Positions 9,944-23,613 of a stretch of 64,000 nucleotides of DNA are shown piece after piece. Below the pieces are notes generated by a model. The model was not told the origin of the DNA, made no database searches, and saw only the letters and a program-made list of their open reading frames with translations. The position numbers and the translations under genes are program-made. Each line of letters starts with the position of its first letter. Within the stretch, counting starts at the first letter, position 1. The stretch is from Sva-07 sp963741755 (GTDB taxonomy: Bacteria; Actinomycetota; Acidimicrobiia; Acidimicrobiales; Ilumatobacteraceae). Where the stretch lies: positions 186,001-250,000 of the forward strand of contig CAVUJG010000001.1 of the NCBI GenBank assembly GCA_963741755.1. Direction: 5' to 3'.

Positions 9944-10737
9944 CGTGCGTCGACCTCGTCGGGCTCGAGTACCGCGCAGCTGTTACGGAACACGTAGTCG
10001 CTGCGGCGTTTACGGTGCCGACTGGACCAGTCGATCGGTGGACGCTCGGCCCGGTCGTCGAGGTAGCCGATGCGGTACAGCGCCATCAGCTCCAGGTCGT
10101 CGGGCACCTCGAGCATCTCGACCAGGCGGGTCCACTGCGCGGGGATCTCCATCGGGAACGAGATGAACTGGATGCCCATGCCGAGTTCGGTGGTGGTCAG
10201 CCACAGGTTCTCCATTGCAGCGCCCAGCCCGAACACCGAGTAGAAGCCGGACAACTCTCCGGGGCGGTACTCCTGCCTGTCGAGCAGCGCGGCGACGACG
10301 AGCGGTGCGTCTCCAACCAGGTCACGGTTCGCGTCGGCGAGGGTGTCGGGGACGCCCAACCGGTTCATCACCTTGGTGGCGGTGTCGGTGAACACCAAGC
10401 GGCGAAACGGCCGCAGCGCCCGCGGGAGTTGATCGAACAGGATGCCGTCGCGCCGCTCGTCCATCTCGCTGTCGGAGAACCGGAAGTAGCGGCGATAGCG
10501 GGTGAAGAACTCGCCGGCCTGGAACACCTGGCGCATGCTCTCGGCGCTGATGTCGGCGATCTGCTCGATCCGCTGCGAATCGTCGATCAGCACGAACCGC
10601 CACGGTTGGCTGTTGAAGTGCGACGGCGCCATCCCTGCCGCTTCGACGAGACGGTGTTGGTGTTCGATCGACACCGGTCGTGACGAGACCGGACCGTTGG
10701 TGGTCTGGCGTCCTCGGACGACATCGAAGAACTCCAT
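9940..10737 (-). CDS. Nitroreductase-family flavoprotein
   Basis: 265 residues from the ATG at 10737. The N-terminus VVRGRQTTNGPVSSRPVSIEHQHRLVEAAGMAPSHFNSQPWRFVLI is the FMN-binding segment of the nitroreductase fold. Further matches are FGLGAAMENLWLTTTELGMGIQFISFP and the C-terminal RIGYLDDRAERPPIDWSSRHRKR, where a basic stretch contacts the FMN phosphate. It probably acts as an NAD(P)H-dependent reductase or dehydrogenase. As first gene of the operon with a type III PKS and an ICMT-like methyltransferase, it may oxidise or reduce the polyketide. A sigma-B-like promoter candidate lies at 10749-10773. Confidence 0.85.
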   Translation of the reverse strand: MEFFDVVRGRQTTNGPVSSRPVSIEHQHRLVEAAGMAPSHFNSQPWRFVLIDDSQRIEQIADISAESMRQVFQAGEFFTRYRRYFRFSDSEMDERRDGILFDQLPRALRPFRRLVFTDTATKVMNRLGVPDTLADANRDLVGDAPLVVAALLDRQEYRPGELSGFYSVFGLGAAMENLWLTTTELGMGIQFISFPMEIPAQWTRLVEMLEVPDDLELMALYRIGYLDDRAERPPIDWSSRHRKRRSDYVFRNSCAVLEPDEVDAR

Positions 10738-10748
10738 GGACCCGCACG

Positions 10749-10773
10749 TACCCATCCTGCTGCGAGGGCAACC
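10749..10773 (-). promoter_or_regulatory. Candidate stress-sigma promoter for the PKS operon (variant -35)
   Basis: On the minus strand GGTTG, 15 bases, GGGTA, ending 11 bases before the nitroreductase ATG. It resembles the GTTT-N15/16-GGGTA elements of the 37-49 kb region but has G instead of T at the last -35 position. Weaker than those sites. Confidence 0.35.
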
Positions 10774-10820
10774 CCACGAGGTCGGCAATCGGCCGAGCCC
10801 GAACTGGGTACCGTCGCGCC

Positions 10821-11174
10821 ATGATCCCGCCGATCCCGCCGATCCCGCCGGTCTCGCCGATCCACGCCGGCGCAGGCGCCGCACTCGCAGCGTCGTCGCT
10901 GCTCGGCGTTGCGGTGCGCTCGGGACGCATCGAGCTCGGCGAGCGTCGCTGGCTGCACCATCTGCTGTACGCGACCTCGCTCGCCACGGCGGCCGGAGCT
11001 GCGGTCAGCGATGGGCGACGCGGCCGACCGACATGGCCCGTCGCAGCAGCGACCCTGGGCGTGTTGGCGGTGCTCCCGTTGACCCGGGGCGGATCGGTGC
11101 TGCACACGACGGTGGCCGTGATCGCATCGGTCACCTACGTCGGCGGGACACGTGCGACGACCCGGCGGCGATGA
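10821..11174 (+). CDS. Small membrane protein of unknown function
   Basis: 117 residues beginning MIPPIPPIPPVSPIHAG, a proline-rich leader produced by a GATCCCGCC repeat. Hydrophobic segments follow (AALAASSLLGVAV, LYATSLATAAGAAV, PVAAATLGVLAVLP, TTVAVIASVTYVGG), so three or four membrane helices are likely. I do not recognise the family. It is divergent from the nitroreductase operon, with an 83-base intergenic region. A GGGTA box sits 11 bases before the ATG but has no convincing -35 partner. Confidence 0.5.
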   Translation: MIPPIPPIPPVSPIHAGAGAALAASSLLGVAVRSGRIELGERRWLHHLLYATSLATAAGAAVSDGRRGRPTWPVAAATLGVLAVLPLTRGGSVLHTTVAVIASVTYVGGTRATTRRR

Positions 11175-11264
11175 CCTGGCTCCGATCGGCGGGCTGGACC
11201 ACCATGCCGAGCAGCGGTCACGATGCGCCGAGTACCGGACCGGCCGAACGGGTATGAACACCCC

Positions 11265-11489
11265 ATGACTGACTACAGCGAGCACGGTGCACTCCCCGTC
11301 GACGACGCGGCGGTGGACGACCCACCGACCGTGGACGAGGTGCGCGAGCAGCAGGCGGAGAAGTTTCCCGACCAGGCGCGCACGGCGATGAACAACCGTC
11401 CGGCCACGGCCGATGAACTCGCCGCGGTCGAGGCCGGCGTGGACCCCGTCGACGACCCGGACGAGCCCGGTGCCGAAGGGCGCCGGTGA
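11265..11489 (+). CDS. Small acidic hypothetical protein
   Basis: 74 residues from the ATG at 11265: MTDYSEHGALPVDDAAVDDPP, then VDEVREQQAEKFPDQARTAMNNRPATADELAAVEAGVDPVDDPDEPG. It is rich in Asp, Glu and Ala with no membrane segment and looks largely disordered. Codon use (high GC3) supports that it is coding. No function can be assigned. It converges with the fumarase gene 25 bases downstream. Confidence 0.5.
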   Translation: MTDYSEHGALPVDDAAVDDPPTVDEVREQQAEKFPDQARTAMNNRPATADELAAVEAGVDPVDDPDEPGAEGRR

Positions 11490-11514
11490 CACCGACATCC
11501 ACTCCGTCTCGGAG

Positions 11515-12903
11515 TCAGGACATGTGCGATTCTCCGGCGGCGATGCGACGCAGATCGAGTGTGCGGTCCAGCACGTCGTCCGGCACGCCGGATTCGCGTG
11601 CCACCTCGCGGAGCGGTCGTCCGCTGGCGGCAGCGGCCTTCACGATCTCGGTCGCAGCGTCGTAGCCGATCACCGGATTCAGTGCTGTGGCGGTGGCGAG
11701 CGTCAGCTCGGCCAGCGACCGACACCGCTCCTCGTTCGCTTCGATGCCATCGACGCATCGCGTCGCGAGCAGGTCGGTACTCGTCGACAGGAGGTCGATC
11801 GACTGCAGCAGGTTGCGGGCCATCACCGGGATCATCACATTGAGTTCGAAGTTGCCCTGCAGTCCGGCGACGGTGATCGTCGTGTCGTTGCCGATCACCT
11901 GAGCGCACACCTGCAGCACCGCCTCCGGGATGACCGGATTGACCTTGCCCGGCATGATCGACGAACCCTTCTGCAGCTCCGGCAGCCGGATCTCGCCGAG
12001 GCCCGTACGTGGGCCACTGGCCATCCAGCGCAGGTCGTTGCAGATCTTCGTCAACGCGACTGCAACCACCTTCGTCGCTCCCGACGTTGCGACGAGCGCG
12101 TCACGGGACGCCTGCGCAGCGAAGTGGTCGTCGGGCGGTTGGACGAACGGACCGATGTCTGCGGGAAACATCGCTGAGAGGCGATCACGGGTGAGCGCGG
12201 CGGCATCGAGGTGGGCGTTGAGCCCGTTGCCCACGGCAGTGCCCCCGAGCGGGATCTGCCCGAGCGCGCGCAGCGACAACCCGACAGCAGCGGAGGCGGA
12301 ACGAATCTGCGAGGCATACCCGGCGAACTCCTGTCCCAGCGTCACCGGCACCGCGTCCATCAGGTGGGTCCGTCCCGCCTTGACCACGTCGGCGAACGCG
12401 GCGGCACGCTCGGCAAACGACTGCGCGAGCTGATCGAGTGCAGGCAGCAGGTCGCCCGTCGCAGCATCGAGCGCGGCGAGGTGCACCGCCGACGGGAACA
12501 CGTCGTTGGAACTCTGGCCGAGGTTGACGTGGTCGTTCGGATGCGCCACGGCATCCGTGAGCGCGCTGATCACCTCGTTGACGTTCATGTTGGTGGAGGT
12601 GCCCGAGCCGGTCTGGAACACGTCGACCGGGAACTGGCGGTCGTGGTCGCCCACAGCGATCGAGTCAGCGGCTGCGACGATCGACGCACCGATGTCGTTG
12701 TCGAGCAGGCCGAGTTCGACGTTGGCCCGGGCGGCGGCGGACTTGATCCGAGCGAGCCAGTGCACCACACGCAGTGGGACGCCCTCACCCGAGATCGGGA
12801 AGTTGGCCACGGCCTTGTCGGTCTCGGGTCCCCACAGCCGATCGTCGCTCACGTCGATGAGCTTCCCACAAGCGCACCGACCAAACGCTCGGAGGGACAG
12901 CAC
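11515..12903 (-). CDS. fumC: Class II fumarate hydratase
   Basis: About 462 residues. Fumarase/aspartase superfamily signatures are clear: NMNVNEVIS, the substrate loop GQSSNDVFPSA, KAGRTHLMDAVPVTLGQEF, LGGTAVGNGLNAH and the signature GSSIMPGKVNP, which carries the catalytic-loop serine and the Lys. It interconverts fumarate and malate in the TCA cycle; aspartate ammonia-lyase is the main alternative and cannot be excluded by eye. Start choice: GTG at 12903 gives the usual length and keeps the GKLIDVSDDRLWG strand seen in FumC. A GTG at 12852 would shorten it by 17 residues but has a GGGAAG ribosome-binding site. No ATG is available in this stretch. It lies 43 bases after an MscS gene on the same strand. 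Confidence 0.85.
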   Translation of the reverse strand: MLSLRAFGRCACGKLIDVSDDRLWGPETDKAVANFPISGEGVPLRVVHWLARIKSAAARANVELGLLDNDIGASIVAAADSIAVGDHDRQFPVDVFQTGSGTSTNMNVNEVISALTDAVAHPNDHVNLGQSSNDVFPSAVHLAALDAATGDLLPALDQLAQSFAERAAAFADVVKAGRTHLMDAVPVTLGQEFAGYASQIRSASAAVGLSLRALGQIPLGGTAVGNGLNAHLDAAALTRDRLSAMFPADIGPFVQPPDDHFAAQASRDALVATSGATKVVAVALTKICNDLRWMASGPRTGLGEIRLPELQKGSSIMPGKVNPVIPEAVLQVCAQVIGNDTTITVAGLQGNFELNVMIPVMARNLLQSIDLLSTSTDLLATRCVDGIEANEERCRSLAELTLATATALNPVIGYDAATEIVKAAAASGRPLREVARESGVPDDVLDRTLDLRRIAAGESHMS

Positions 12904-12946
12904 GCGGCAGCGCGATTCCCCCGGCCCGACCAGGGCGTGATCGACG

Positions 12947-13918
12947 TCAACCCCGACGCCACGGGAGCCAGCTACCCGACTCGCTCGACAACGAGCGCTC
13001 TCGACCACCGGGTATTGCAGGGTGTTCGGTGAAGACCTCGTCGACGGGCAGTCCACCGTAGGGCGTGTCGTCGGCGCCACGCCCCGGCCAGACGACCATC
13101 TGCGGAAAGGCGATCGTGATGCCCTCGGCTGCGAATGCTCGGTGAATTGCGAGGATCACGTCGTGTACAGCAGCCAGTTCGGCCGAGACGTCGCTCGCGT
13201 GCCAGAAGAAGACGTCGAAATCGATGCTGGAGGGCCCGAACTCGCGTAGCACCACGAGCGGCGGCGGATCGTCGCATATCCGTGCGACGCGCTCGAGCGC
13301 CGCTGCGATCACGTCAGTGGCGTGGGTGAGGTCGGTGTCGTACGCGACGCCCACGGTCGCCCGGCTGCGGCGTACCGGCTCCGTGGTCATCGTCACGATC
13401 GGGTCGTTCAACACCTTCGAGTTGGGAATGCGGATCCACGTACCGTCGAGACCTCGCATCACGACGGTACGTGAGTCGATGTCCTTCACCACGCCGACGT
13501 GATCGCCGAGCTCGACCGTGTCGCCGACCGTGAACGGTCGCCGAGACTGCAGTATCAGCGCGCCGAAGAAGTTCTCGGCCACGCCCTGCAGGGCCAAGGC
13601 GATCACGAGGCCACCGAGGCCGAGCGCTCCGAGCAACGGACCGATCCGCACGCCGAGCCCACCAAGGGCGTAGATGAACCCGATGAGCACGATGACGTAG
13701 CCGATCGCCCTGGCGATCAGCAGCGCGGCAAATCCCGGTCCGAGCGTGCGCTCTCCGATCGAACGGGCGACACGGTTGGCGACCACCGCCACGACGATCG
13801 CAACGAGCATGACCACACCGGCCTGCGCCCAGTCGGCCCCGCTGAGCGGGTCGTCGACGAGATCGCCATAGTCGACCGGGTCTGGGGTGGTGGACAGTCG
13901 CCCGATCACGTACGTCAT
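12947..13918 (-). CDS. MscS-family mechanosensitive channel
   Basis: 323 residues from the ATG at 13918. Three membrane helices occur, the last being the pore-lining glycine/alanine-rich helix (GPLLGALGLGGLVIALALQGVAENFFGALIL). The conserved beta domain RPFTVGDTVELGDHVGVVKDIDSRTVVMRGLDGTWIRIPNSKVLNDPIVTMT follows, then the alpha/beta C-terminal domain. It would open under membrane tension to release solutes during hypo-osmotic shock. A GTG 12 bases upstream is an alternative start. It may be cotranscribed with the small membrane protein before it and with fumC after it, though nothing links these functionally. Confidence 0.85.
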   Translation of the reverse strand: MTYVIGRLSTTPDPVDYGDLVDDPLSGADWAQAGVVMLVAIVVAVVANRVARSIGERTLGPGFAALLIARAIGYVIVLIGFIYALGGLGVRIGPLLGALGLGGLVIALALQGVAENFFGALILQSRRPFTVGDTVELGDHVGVVKDIDSRTVVMRGLDGTWIRIPNSKVLNDPIVTMTTEPVRRSRATVGVAYDTDLTHATDVIAAALERVARICDDPPPLVVLREFGPSSIDFDVFFWHASDVSAELAAVHDVILAIHRAFAAEGITIAFPQMVVWPGRGADDTPYGGLPVDEVFTEHPAIPGGRERSLSSESGSWLPWRRG

Positions 13919-13935
13919 CGACGCTGTCACCGAGA

Positions 13936-14214
13936 TCACTGTGGCGGACGATGGTCCCCGCCGAGTTGGTCCGGGTTCATCGTCTCGGCGTCGGGTCCGG
14001 CAGGACGGTCGGCGGTCTCGTACAGCCGCTCCGATGTCGTCGTCGCGTCGGCGGTGGGGTGGGAGGCTGCCTGTTCGGGGTTCTGGCGGTTGACGAAGAA
14101 CCATGCGACGACGGCCACCGTCACGACGATCGCCAGGATGATCGCAATCGTTGTCATAGCGGGCCGTACCCACTCCAAGGCTGTGGCAATCTTCGCCCGC
14201 ACGTCGCGAGCCAC
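13936..14214 (-). CDS. Single-pass membrane protein of unknown function
   Basis: 92 residues: a charged/amphipathic start (MARDVRAKIATALEWVRPAM), one strong membrane helix (TTIAIILAIVVTVAVVAWFFV, about residues 21-41), and a hydrophilic, low-complexity Thr/Asp/Pro-rich tail. It ends 17 bases before the MscS ATG on the same strand, so the two are probably cotranscribed. No family recognised. It is divergent from the glucan operon starting at 14335. Confidence 0.55.
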   Translation of the reverse strand: MARDVRAKIATALEWVRPAMTTIAIILAIVVTVAVVAWFFVNRQNPEQAASHPTADATTTSERLYETADRPAGPDAETMNPDQLGGDHRPPQ

Positions 14215-14271
14215 GTCAGGACTCAGCCCCCCGAGCCGGACGGGTGCAGGCGTCGCCGAGACAGACTGCTC

Positions 14272-14296
14272 GTTTCATCGACCGATGTTCTGGGCA
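14272..14296 (+). promoter_or_regulatory. Weak stress-sigma-like promoter before the glucan operon
   Basis: GTTT (14272-14275), 16 bases, GGGCA (14292-14296). It differs by one base from the GTTT-N15/16-GGGTA elements found further right. A 22-bp palindrome begins four bases later, covering the expected start of transcription. Suggestive only. Confidence 0.25.
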
Positions 14297-14299
14297 GTC

Positions 14300-14321
14300 C
14301 CCGTCTCGTGCACGAGACGGG
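14300..14321. promoter_or_regulatory. 22-bp palindrome, candidate operator of the glucan/trehalose operon
   Basis: Perfect palindrome: CCCGTCTCGTG followed directly by CACGAGACGGG, ending 13 bases before the glgX start codon. Perfect 20-22 bp palindromes at this position are typical of dimeric repressor sites (LacI/TetR types). Which regulator binds is unknown, and no regulator gene of these families is next to it. Confidence 0.45.
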
Positions 14322-14334
14322 ACGCAACGAACGG

Positions 14335-16533
14335 GTGAAACGGCGGACCTGGGTCGGCAACCCGTTTCCGCTCGGCTCGAACTACGACGGTTCGGGGACG
14401 AACTTCTCGTTGTTCTCCAGCGCGGCCGACGGCGTCGAGCTCTGCCTCCTCGGCGGCGACGACGGCTCGCACAGCGGTCCCGGCAACACGCGAGACCACG
14501 GGCCCATCGACGAAGAACGTGTCGAGCTGACCGAGGTCGATGGCCACTGCTGGCACGTCTACCTCCCCGACGTCCGCCCCGGCCAGCGATACGGCTACCG
14601 GGTCCACGGGCCATGGGACCCCGACAAGGGTCTGTGGTGCAACCCGTCCAAGCTGCTGCTCGATCCCTATGCCAAAGCGATCGCCGGTGAGATCGACTGG
14701 TCGCCGGCGTGTTTCGGCTACGACTTCGACGATCCCGACCGGCCCAACTCCGAGGACTCGGCGCCGCATGTGCCCAAAGCCGTCGTCGGCGATCGGTTCT
14801 TCGAGTGGGGCAACGACCGGCCCCCTGCGGTGCCCCTGCACGAGACGGTCATCTACGAGACCCACGTACGCGGGCTCACGATGCGCCACCCCGCCATTCC
14901 GCCGGCGCTTCGCGGCACCTACTCGGGTCTTGCCCACCCCGCCATCATCGACCACCTCCAGCGCCTCGGGGTCACCGCCGTCGAGCTGATGCCGGTGCAC
15001 CAGTTCATCCACGACCACCATCTCGTCGAGCGGGGCCTGCGCAACTACTGGGGCTACAACTCCATTGCCTACCTTGCGCCGCACAACGGCTACACCTCAT
15101 CGATCGCACTCGGCCAGGTGCAGGAGTTCAAGACGATGGTCAAGTCGCTCCACGCGGCAGGCATCGAGGTGATCCTCGACGTGGTCTACAACCACACCGC
15201 AGAAGGAAACCATCTCGGTCCGATGCTGTCGATGCGAGGGATCGACAACCACGCGTACTACCGCACGATGGCCGACGACCCGCGGTACTACCTCGACTTC
15301 ACCGGCACGGGCAACAGCTTGAACATGCGCCACCCGCACGTGCTGCAACTGATCATGGACAGCCTGCGGTACTGGGTGACCGAGATGCACGTCGATGGTT
15401 TCCGCTTCGATCTCGCCTCCACCCTCGCCAGGGAGCTCTACGACGTCGATCGTCTGTCGGCGTTCTTCGATCTCGTCCAACAGGACCCCGTCGTGTCCCG
15501 GGTGAAGCTGATCGCCGAGCCGTGGGACATCGGCGAGGGCGGCTACCAGGTCGGTAACTTCCCGCCCCAGTGGTCGGAATGGAACGGCCGGTACCGCGAC
15601 ACGATCCGCGACTTCTGGCGCGGTGAACCCTCGACGCTTGCCGAGTTCGCCTACCGCTTCACCGGCAGCTCGGACCTCTACGAGGCTGACACCCGTCGAC
15701 CGACTGCGTCGATCAACTTCGTCACCGCTCACGACGGCTTCACGTTGCGCGACCTCGTGTCGTACAACGACAAGCACAACGACGCGAACGGCGAGGACGG
15801 CAACGACGGCGAGTCGCACAACCGGTCCTGGAACCACGGGGTCGAAGGCCCCACCGAGGATCGGGCGATCGAGGGGTTCCGAGCCCGCCAACGCCGCAAC
15901 CTCGTCACCACGTTGCTGCTGTCGCAGGGCGTTCCCATGCTGCTCGGCGGCGACGAACTCGGGCGAACGCAGGGCGGGAACAACAACGCCTACTGCCAGG
16001 ACAACGACATCTCGTGGTTCGACTGGGACGACGTCGACATCGAATTCACGAAGTGGTGCCAGCGGGTCATCTCGCTGCGACGAAATCACCCCGTCTTCCG
16101 GCGTCGACGCTGGTTCCAGGGACGCAAGATCCGCGGCATCGAGGACTTGGCCTGGTTGCGCCCGGACGGCGAGGAAATGAACGACGACGACTGGGATGCC
16201 GGTTTTGCTCGCGCCGTCGCAGTGTTCCTGAACGGCGCCACGATCCCCACCACCGACGCCTACGGAGAACGGATCGTCGACGACTCGTTCCTCGTGATCT
16301 TCAACGCCTCCGACCAACCAATCGAGTGGTGCGTGCCAGGTCCGGAGTGGAGCCGACGCTGGACGATCGACCTCGACACCGCCGACCCCAAGCGCGGAGT
16401 GTCGCGCACCGTCAACAAACGACCGAGAGATCTCCTCGAGGTCGCCGACCGCTCGCTCGTGGTCCTGCGCTCCGTGCAGGCACCGAGCCGTCACCCCGTC
16501 CACCGCCCCAAGACCGCCGAGGAGGCGAACTGA
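14335..16533 (+). CDS. glgX: Glycogen debranching enzyme GlgX
   Basis: 732 residues from a GTG at 14335. An N-terminal CBM48 domain (FPLGSNYDGSGTNFSLFSSAADGVELCLL) precedes a GH13 barrel. Family regions are visible: VELMPVHQF, DVVYNHTAEG (region I), DGFRFDLAST (II, nucleophile Asp), LIAEPWDIG (III, acid Glu) and NFVTAHDGFTLRDLVSYN (IV). The isoamylase-type reading NDGESHNRSWNHGVEGPT is characteristic of GlgX. It hydrolyses alpha-1,6 branches of limit-dextrin glycogen. First gene of a six-gene operon: three bases separate it from glgE. An upstream ATG far into the intergenic region would destroy the palindrome context, so the GTG directly before KRRTWVGNPFPLG is preferred. Confidence 0.92.
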   Translation: MKRRTWVGNPFPLGSNYDGSGTNFSLFSSAADGVELCLLGGDDGSHSGPGNTRDHGPIDEERVELTEVDGHCWHVYLPDVRPGQRYGYRVHGPWDPDKGLWCNPSKLLLDPYAKAIAGEIDWSPACFGYDFDDPDRPNSEDSAPHVPKAVVGDRFFEWGNDRPPAVPLHETVIYETHVRGLTMRHPAIPPALRGTYSGLAHPAIIDHLQRLGVTAVELMPVHQFIHDHHLVERGLRNYWGYNSIAYLAPHNGYTSSIALGQVQEFKTMVKSLHAAGIEVILDVVYNHTAEGNHLGPMLSMRGIDNHAYYRTMADDPRYYLDFTGTGNSLNMRHPHVLQLIMDSLRYWVTEMHVDGFRFDLASTLARELYDVDRLSAFFDLVQQDPVVSRVKLIAEPWDIGEGGYQVGNFPPQWSEWNGRYRDTIRDFWRGEPSTLAEFAYRFTGSSDLYEADTRRPTASINFVTAHDGFTLRDLVSYNDKHNDANGEDGNDGESHNRSWNHGVEGPTEDRAIEGFRARQRRNLVTTLLLSQGVPMLLGGDELGRTQGGNNNAYCQDNDISWFDWDDVDIEFTKWCQRVISLRRNHPVFRRRRWFQGRKIRGIEDLAWLRPDGEEMNDDDWDAGFARAVAVFLNGATIPTTDAYGERIVDDSFLVIFNASDQPIEWCVPGPEWSRRWTIDLDTADPKRGVSRTVNKRPRDLLEVADRSLVVLRSVQAPSRHPVHRPKTAEEAN

Positions 16534-16536
16534 TCG

Positions 16537-21794
<5,258 letters not shown>

Positions 21795-21801
21795 TGGGAC
21801 C

Positions 21802-23613
21802 ATGACGGATGCATTGCTCGCTCGCGCCGAGCTCCTCGGAATCCAGACGACGTACCACGATGTCAGCGGCGTCCTCCACCACGCCGACGAGACCACCATC
21901 GCCCACGTGGTCGCCGTGTTGGAAGCCGACCGCGCAACGGTGGCCTCGACGACACGGGTGGCACCTCCGCTCCACATCGCCGGAACCGGCCAGATCACGA
22001 TCGGTGCGCGGGTGACCGACGCGACGCTCACGCTCGCCGGACACCCAGTCGCCGTCGCAGTGCGTCACGGCGACGACAGCGACACGATCGAGTTGCCCGA
22101 CGAGTTGCCATGGGGATGCCACCTGCTCAGCGTCGACACGGTCCACGGACCTGGCGAGACGATCGTGATCTCGGCGCCACCGACGATGCCGCGAGACGCT
22201 CGCTTCGAACGATCAGCTGGACTGTTTGCTCCCACATACGCGCTGTGGGAGCGCGAGCAACCACTGCCGTCGTACACACACCTCCACGAGCTCGCCCGCT
22301 CGGCGAAGGCAGCGGGTCTCGACATCGTCTCGACCTTGCCGTTGTACGCGGCGTTTCTCGACGAGCCATTCGACCCGAGCCCCTACGCGCCCGTCAGCCG
22401 CCTGCACTGGAACGAGGTGTACATCGACGACGCAGCACTCCCACCGGCTCAGATCCCGCCACTCGGCGACATCGTCGACTGGCGGGGACTCGCGGCACGA
22501 CGACGAAGCCAGCTGATCGAGGCGGCCACGAAGCTGAGTTCCGCGATGCAGGACGCCCTGACCGCGTTCGCGTCGGCGCATCCCGACGTCGGTGCCTACG
22601 CACGGTTCCGCGCCGGCCGAGAAGCGAGCGGATCACTCGTCGTCGAGCAGTCCCATCTCCTCGCGCAGTATCTCGCCGATCAGCAGCTCGCCGCGATCCG
22701 TGACGATCCGACTGCGGCGGCGTTGGCGCTCGACCTGCCGATCGGATCGCACCCAAACGGTTACGAGGTGTGGGCCGACCCTTCGATGTTCGCGCCACAG
22801 ATGAGCGTCGGCGCGCCTCCGGACTCGTTCTTCGCCGACGGGCAGAACTGGGGGTTCCCCCCGCCGCTGCCCGCGGCGATGCACGCGAGCGGCCACCGGC
22901 TGTGGCGTCACCTCATCGACCGGGTCGGCCGTCATGCCGACGTGCTGCGGATCGATCATGCGATGGCGGTGCATCGGCTGTGGTGGGTGCCCGACGGCTT
23001 CTCGGCACACCAGGGTGTCTACGTCACCTACCCGCGCGACGAGATCCTTGCAGTGATCGCTGCGGCCGCTGCTGCCGCCGGCGTCACGATCGTCGGCGAG
23101 GATCTCGGCACCGTTCCGAGTGAGGTGTCCGAGGCGTTCGAGCGCTGGGACGTACTCGGCATGTACGAGGAACAGTTCCATCTCGACGACGAGCAGTTGC
23201 CGCACATTCCGGCTCGCACGGTCGCCGGCATCCGCACCCACGACATGGAGCCGATCGCCGAACTGGTGGCCACGACCGACACGAGCGAGTACCGACGACG
23301 ACTCGGCGCCGCCCACGGCTGCGAGATCGACGACAGTTGGGAGTCGGTGGTCGATCAGATGCTGGAGCGACTGTCGTGGGGCGACGCGTACCTCGTGATC
23401 GCCGACCTCGACGACCTGCTCGGCGAACGGCGCCCCCACAACCTGCCGGGTCGGGTCGGCCCGGAGCTGTGGTCGCGACGCCTGGACCGACCGACCAGCG
23501 AAACCCTCGGTGACACCGGTGTGCAGCGACGACTCGCCACCCTGGGAAACCGCACGCACGACGCGAACGACAACTCTGCCGACCCCGACGACATTGCGAG
23601 GAGCGACACATGA
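21802..23613 (+). CDS. malQ: 4-alpha-glucanotransferase (amylomaltase) MalQ
   Basis: 603 residues. GH77 signatures: SPYAPVSRLHWNEVYID, the nucleophile region RHADVLRIDHAMAVHRLWWVPDG, and VGEDLGTVPSEVSEAFERWDVLGMYEEQF with the acid/base Glu. The family's usual long N-terminal domain is present (about residues 1-150) but poorly conserved. It disproportionates malto-oligosaccharides, feeding GlgX/GlgB and the TreY/TreZ route. Its stop overlaps the glgB start (ATGA). It reads in one piece with no sign of damage. Confidence 0.9.
   Translation: MTDALLARAELLGIQTTYHDVSGVLHHADETTIAHVVAVLEADRATVASTTRVAPPLHIAGTGQITIGARVTDATLTLAGHPVAVAVRHGDDSDTIELPDELPWGCHLLSVDTVHGPGETIVISAPPTMPRDARFERSAGLFAPTYALWEREQPLPSYTHLHELARSAKAAGLDIVSTLPLYAAFLDEPFDPSPYAPVSRLHWNEVYIDDAALPPAQIPPLGDIVDWRGLAARRRSQLIEAATKLSSAMQDALTAFASAHPDVGAYARFRAGREASGSLVVEQSHLLAQYLADQQLAAIRDDPTAAALALDLPIGSHPNGYEVWADPSMFAPQMSVGAPPDSFFADGQNWGFPPPLPAAMHASGHRLWRHLIDRVGRHADVLRIDHAMAVHRLWWVPDGFSAHQGVYVTYPRDEILAVIAAAAAAAGVTIVGEDLGTVPSEVSEAFERWDVLGMYEEQFHLDDEQLPHIPARTVAGIRTHDMEPIAELVATTDTSEYRRRLGAAHGCEIDDSWESVVDQMLERLSWGDAYLVIADLDDLLGERRPHNLPGRVGPELWSRRLDRPTSETLGDTGVQRRLATLGNRTHDANDNSADPDDIARSDT

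Noticed and set aside
10806..10810. GGGTA box 11 bases before the small membrane protein at 10821 (similar boxes at 11250 and before 52502)
   Set aside because: No GTTT-like box 15-16 bases upstream; GGGTA alone is too common.
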